Assembly: GCA_002371705.1 (NCBI GenBank)
Contig: DFGI01000087.1
Coordinates: forward strand, 1-13,682
Reading direction: 5' to 3'
Length of the DNA: 13,682 nt
Source: Bacteroidales bacterium UBA3754
GTDB taxonomy: Bacteria > Bacteroidota > Bacteroidia > Bacteroidales > UBA1715
The stretch's first letter is position 1, and each line of letters begins with the position of its first letter. Of this stretch, positions 13,580 through 13,682 are shown in pieces. The position numbers were made by a program, and so were the translations under genes. The notes below the pieces were generated by a model. That model ran no database searches, was not told the DNA's origin, and saw only the letters and a program-made list of their open reading frames with translations.

Positions 13580-13682
13580 TCCTCAATCTTCCCTAATAAC
13601 AGTACATTTCCCCGATTCCCTTCATTATTTATCTAATTTAAAATAAATTGGTACCCCATAATATACATTCACTTTTTCTCCA

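Noticed and set aside
13580..13682. Possible gene or RNA in the final 103 bases
   Set aside because: There is no open frame of useful length and no clear hairpin; only a weak ATTTAT/ATAAAT inverted pair near 13626-13647 is seen.

Overview
The window looks like an ordinary chromosomal segment of a member of the Bacteroidota, most likely order Bacteroidales. The gene families fit that group: a GerE-type LuxR regulator with the signature seen in Bacteroides-like genomes, a DEDD exonuclease coupled to an RlmI-type methyltransferase, a long phosphohexomutase, an AAA/DUF4143 ATPase, and a NapH/NapG-like ferredoxin beside an aldo/keto reductase. Several intergenic regions carry exact matches to the Bacteroidota -7 promoter element TAnnTTTG, and Shine-Dalgarno sites are weak or absent. 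The standard genetic code is used. Organism identity is inference; no rRNA or marker gene is present.

Layout. (1) Positions 1-431: 3' end of a LuxR-type regulator whose upstream part looks hemerythrin-like. (2) 539-2301: two-gene operon, a 3'-5' exonuclease and a 23S rRNA methyltransferase, overlapping by ATGA. (3) 2398-4206: phosphoglucomutase/phosphomannomutase behind two exact -7 boxes. (4) 4215-4246: a perfect 13-bp palindrome, followed by an A/T-rich accessory gene (4260-5165) with two zinc ribbons and a PD-(D/E)XK-like nuclease domain. (5) 5207-6217: phosphate acetyltransferase, ending at a strong bidirectional hairpin (6280-6310) shared with the convergent gene. (6) 6331-8574, minus strand: a large EF-hand membrane protein of unknown function. 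(7) 8575-8800: divergent promoter region. (8) 8801-12122: a two-gene redox operon. (9) 12121-12207: three tandem 32-bp direct repeats leading into an AAA/DUF4143 ATPase (12245-13579). The last 103 bases hold no gene I can support.

The most interesting part is the redox operon. Its first gene fuses a NapH-like polytopic membrane protein to a NapG-like four-cluster ferredoxin, with an RRKFL twin-arginine motif at the junction. Its second gene encodes a predicted Tat-exported lipoprotein (RRRFL motif, then lipobox LTGC) containing an aldo/keto reductase domain, two 4Fe-4S motifs and a C-terminal DUF1893 domain. Together they suggest a quinol-linked electron chain at the cytoplasmic membrane that feeds an extracytoplasmic reductase. 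The substrate cannot be read from the sequence.

The remaining genes serve RNA metabolism (exonuclease, rRNA methylation), sugar-phosphate interconversion and acetyl-CoA/acetyl-phosphate metabolism. The zinc-ribbon nuclease and the AAA/DUF4143 ATPase look like recently acquired or mobile accessory genes.
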